Shown: positions 31,613 through 32,777 of the stretch, piece by piece
How positions within the stretch are numbered: position 1 is the first letter of the stretch
How the letters are laid out: each line of letters opens with the position of its first letter
NCBI GenBank assembly: GCA_019694805.1
Contig: JAIBBG010000036.1
Coordinates: forward strand, 1-32,777
Length of the DNA: 32,777 nt
From: Flavobacteriales bacterium
GTDB taxonomy: Bacteria > Bacteroidota > Bacteroidia > Flavobacteriales_D > Sanyastnellaceae
Direction of reading: 5' to 3'
Position numbers and translations under genes: made by a program
Notes under the pieces: generated by a model
The model's database searches: none
The model's input: only the letters and a program-made list of their open reading frames with translations
What the model was told of the DNA's origin: nothing

Positions 31613-32394
31613 TGCACCAATTTCTACGATATATCGCCATTCCGACTATTACTGTTGGGTTCAGCTTGATCTTCTTGGGCTGCAAAAAGTTCGATGAAAA
31701 CAAACCTGAAGTGTTATCTATCTCTATCAATGAGAGTAGTATGAACGAACTTTATGCTCATGCAGGCGAATCCAATCATATGGTGGTCCGCGTAGCTGAT
31801 GACCAATCACTTTCACAGGTCATGGTGAAATTTACTGCGAATTCGGGATTGCATGATCATTCAGACCACAATTCTCCTCATGTATTTACCGACTACAATC
31901 AGGGTGCATGGGATACTGTTTTTGTATCGAATATCAGTGGGAAAGAAGCAGTGAAGGAATATGTATTCGAAATACCGGATGATGTGAGCGGCGGTTGGAA
32001 CCTTGAGATTTCTGCATTAGATGAAGCTGGAAATTTGGTTTCGCAAGAGAAGACGGTTCATATCATGAACTTGTTTCAACCATCAATTTCGATCAGTCAT
32101 ATTTCACATGAAGCAGATGAAGACAACATCATTCATGCTTTAACGGGTGAAATCGTCAGCATTGAGGGCATTGCTTTAGATGCCGACTCACTGGCCTACG
32201 TGAAGGCTCACATCTACCGCAATACCACACAAATATGGACGGAGGAATTCAGCACGATCAATGATGCGATCTTCGATCTTTCGATCTTGAATGAACCCGT
32301 GTTAGATGCCACAGGGACTTATTATTATGATATAGAAGCGGAAGATCTCTCTGGTTATTATACCAAAGTCAGAGCCATGATCAAAGTGAATTGA
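31612..32394 (+). CDS. DUF4625-like lipoprotein, second of pair
   Basis: A 260-residue lipoprotein and apparent paralogue of the preceding gene: lipobox LGC with C24, the same VRVADDQSLSQVMVKF strand order, a His cluster at the same place (H81, H83, H86, H90 in HDHSDHNSPH), and DVSGGWNLEISALDEAGNLVS matching the first protein's GNWHILLSVMDEIGLVS. The ATG at 31612 overlaps the upstream stop by one base; a GTG one codon earlier is also possible. Its TGA abuts the TGA of the opposite-strand DUF1761 gene with no base between. Likely a partner or duplicate of the first protein. Confidence 0.78.
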   Translation: MHQFLRYIAIPTITVGFSLIFLGCKKFDENKPEVLSISINESSMNELYAHAGESNHMVVRVADDQSLSQVMVKFTANSGLHDHSDHNSPHVFTDYNQGAWDTVFVSNISGKEAVKEYVFEIPDDVSGGWNLEISALDEAGNLVSQEKTVHIMNLFQPSISISHISHEADEDNIIHALTGEIVSIEGIALDADSLAYVKAHIYRNTTQIWTEEFSTINDAIFDLSILNEPVLDATGTYYYDIEAEDLSGYYTKVRAMIKVN

Positions 32395-32777
32395 TCAAGC
32401 AGAAGGCCAAAGGAAGAGAATTCCACCTTCCACACCCATCGTTACCACCGTGTATGATACATTGATGAGGGTGTACTTCCATCCGCGTGTTTCATAAAGT
32501 GCATTCTGTATCACAAAAGGCACTGCAACAAATGCGCTTAACATCATGCCGTGATAAGCACCATGCACAAATGGAGAGTAGTTTTCGTCTGGATGAACCC
32601 ATGTCGACAAGAATGCACACACTACCACTGAGCATAGATATGATAAGCCGAAGATGACGGCCATATTCGATTTTTTCGCAGCATCCGGCGTAAGTCCGGT
32701 AGCTTTCATCCACGCGGTACCAAACACTTTCGGATTGTACCAAATGAAACCGATAACCATAGAAGACAGTGCAGTGA
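32395..32777 (-). CDS. DUF1761 membrane protein (5' end cut by window edge)
   Basis: At least 127 residues are visible on the minus strand. The frame remains open at the window edge, and the residues before the first in-frame ATG (32760) read TALSS, fitting the first helix of DUF1761, so the true start lies outside. The family's FIWYNPKVFGTAWM motif is clear, followed by three more hydrophobic segments and a YHGMMLSAF and NALYETRGWKYTLIN pattern. A four-helix integral membrane protein of unknown function. Confidence 0.88.
   Translation of the reverse strand, partial: TALSSMVIGFIWYNPKVFGTAWMKATGLTPDAAKKSNMAVIFGLSYLCSVVVCAFLSTWVHPDENYSPFVHGAYHGMMLSAFVAVPFVIQNALYETRGWKYTLINVSYTVVTMGVEGGILFLWPSA

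Noticed and set aside
1..32777. Insertion sequences, prophage, toxin-antitoxin or defence genes
   Set aside because: No transposase, integrase, nuclease or toxin-like product was found among the credible genes, and there is no flanking target duplication.
1..32777. tRNA, rRNA, tmRNA and other standard RNA genes
   Set aside because: Scanning the gaps for TPsiC-like GGTTCGA...CC elements and known RNA cores gave no match outside coding regions.

Overview
The window comes from a chromosome of the phylum Bacteroidota, probably a free-living gliding or aquatic member. The evidence is five proteins with type IX secretion system (T9SS) C-terminal sorting domains (four type A, one type B of the gliding-motility kind), a PorP/SprF outer-membrane protein, several lipoproteins of Bacteroidota-typical families (DUF1573, DUF4920, DUF4625), a Bacteroidota-type Lgt, and promoter-like TAnnTTTG (-7) elements in place of sigma70 -10 boxes. 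I see no tRNA, rRNA, CRISPR array, insertion sequence or prophage. GC content and style look uniform, so this reads as resident chromosome.

Layout. 1-3.5 kb (minus strand): an OmpR-type response regulator cut by the window edge, a His-tailed DUF4920 lipoprotein, a short HYR-like secreted protein preceded by a -7 box and a terminator-like hairpin, then DUF1573-yajC and a pRiA4b ORF-3-like protein. 3.9-6.6 kb: a membrane TPR protein (+), a small unknown gene (-), lgt (+) and trxA (+), closed by a bidirectional terminator. 6.7-14.3 kb (minus): two large T9SS cargo proteins, one with four repeats of a Cys- and Asp-rich module and one with an Asp-box beta-propeller, separated by a SAM methyltransferase whose TTG start overlaps the stop of the propeller gene.

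14.8-19.6 kb (minus): a compact three-gene operon of a nine-repeat SprB-like type B adhesin, a PorP/SprF protein and a small secreted protein, ending in a terminator. 19.8-22.2 kb (minus): a glycosyltransferase-ECF sigma factor-rsmG operon with overlapping or 9-nt junctions. 22.3-28.5 kb (minus): a lysyl-endopeptidase-like T9SS protease, a Cys/His lipoprotein, another T9SS type A protein and a sugar-nucleotide epimerase that follows a DPP-IV-type S9 peptidase (28.5-30.6 kb). 30.8-32.4 kb (+): two translationally coupled, His-rich DUF4625-like lipoproteins that meet a DUF1761 membrane protein end to end at the window edge.

Functionally the region mixes housekeeping genes (yajC, lgt, trxA, rsmG) with cell-surface and secreted functions. 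Lgt would lipidate the lipoproteins here, and the T9SS cargo would cross the outer membrane through a machine encoded elsewhere. The methyltransferase, glycosyltransferase and epimerase could contribute to surface glycans, but that is inference. No clearly new system is evident. The best candidates for something under-described are the third gene of the SprB/PorP operon, the Cys/Asp-rich module shared by two cargo proteins, the promoter-hairpin arrangement near 1.9 kb, and the unexplained 14.3-14.7 kb spacer.
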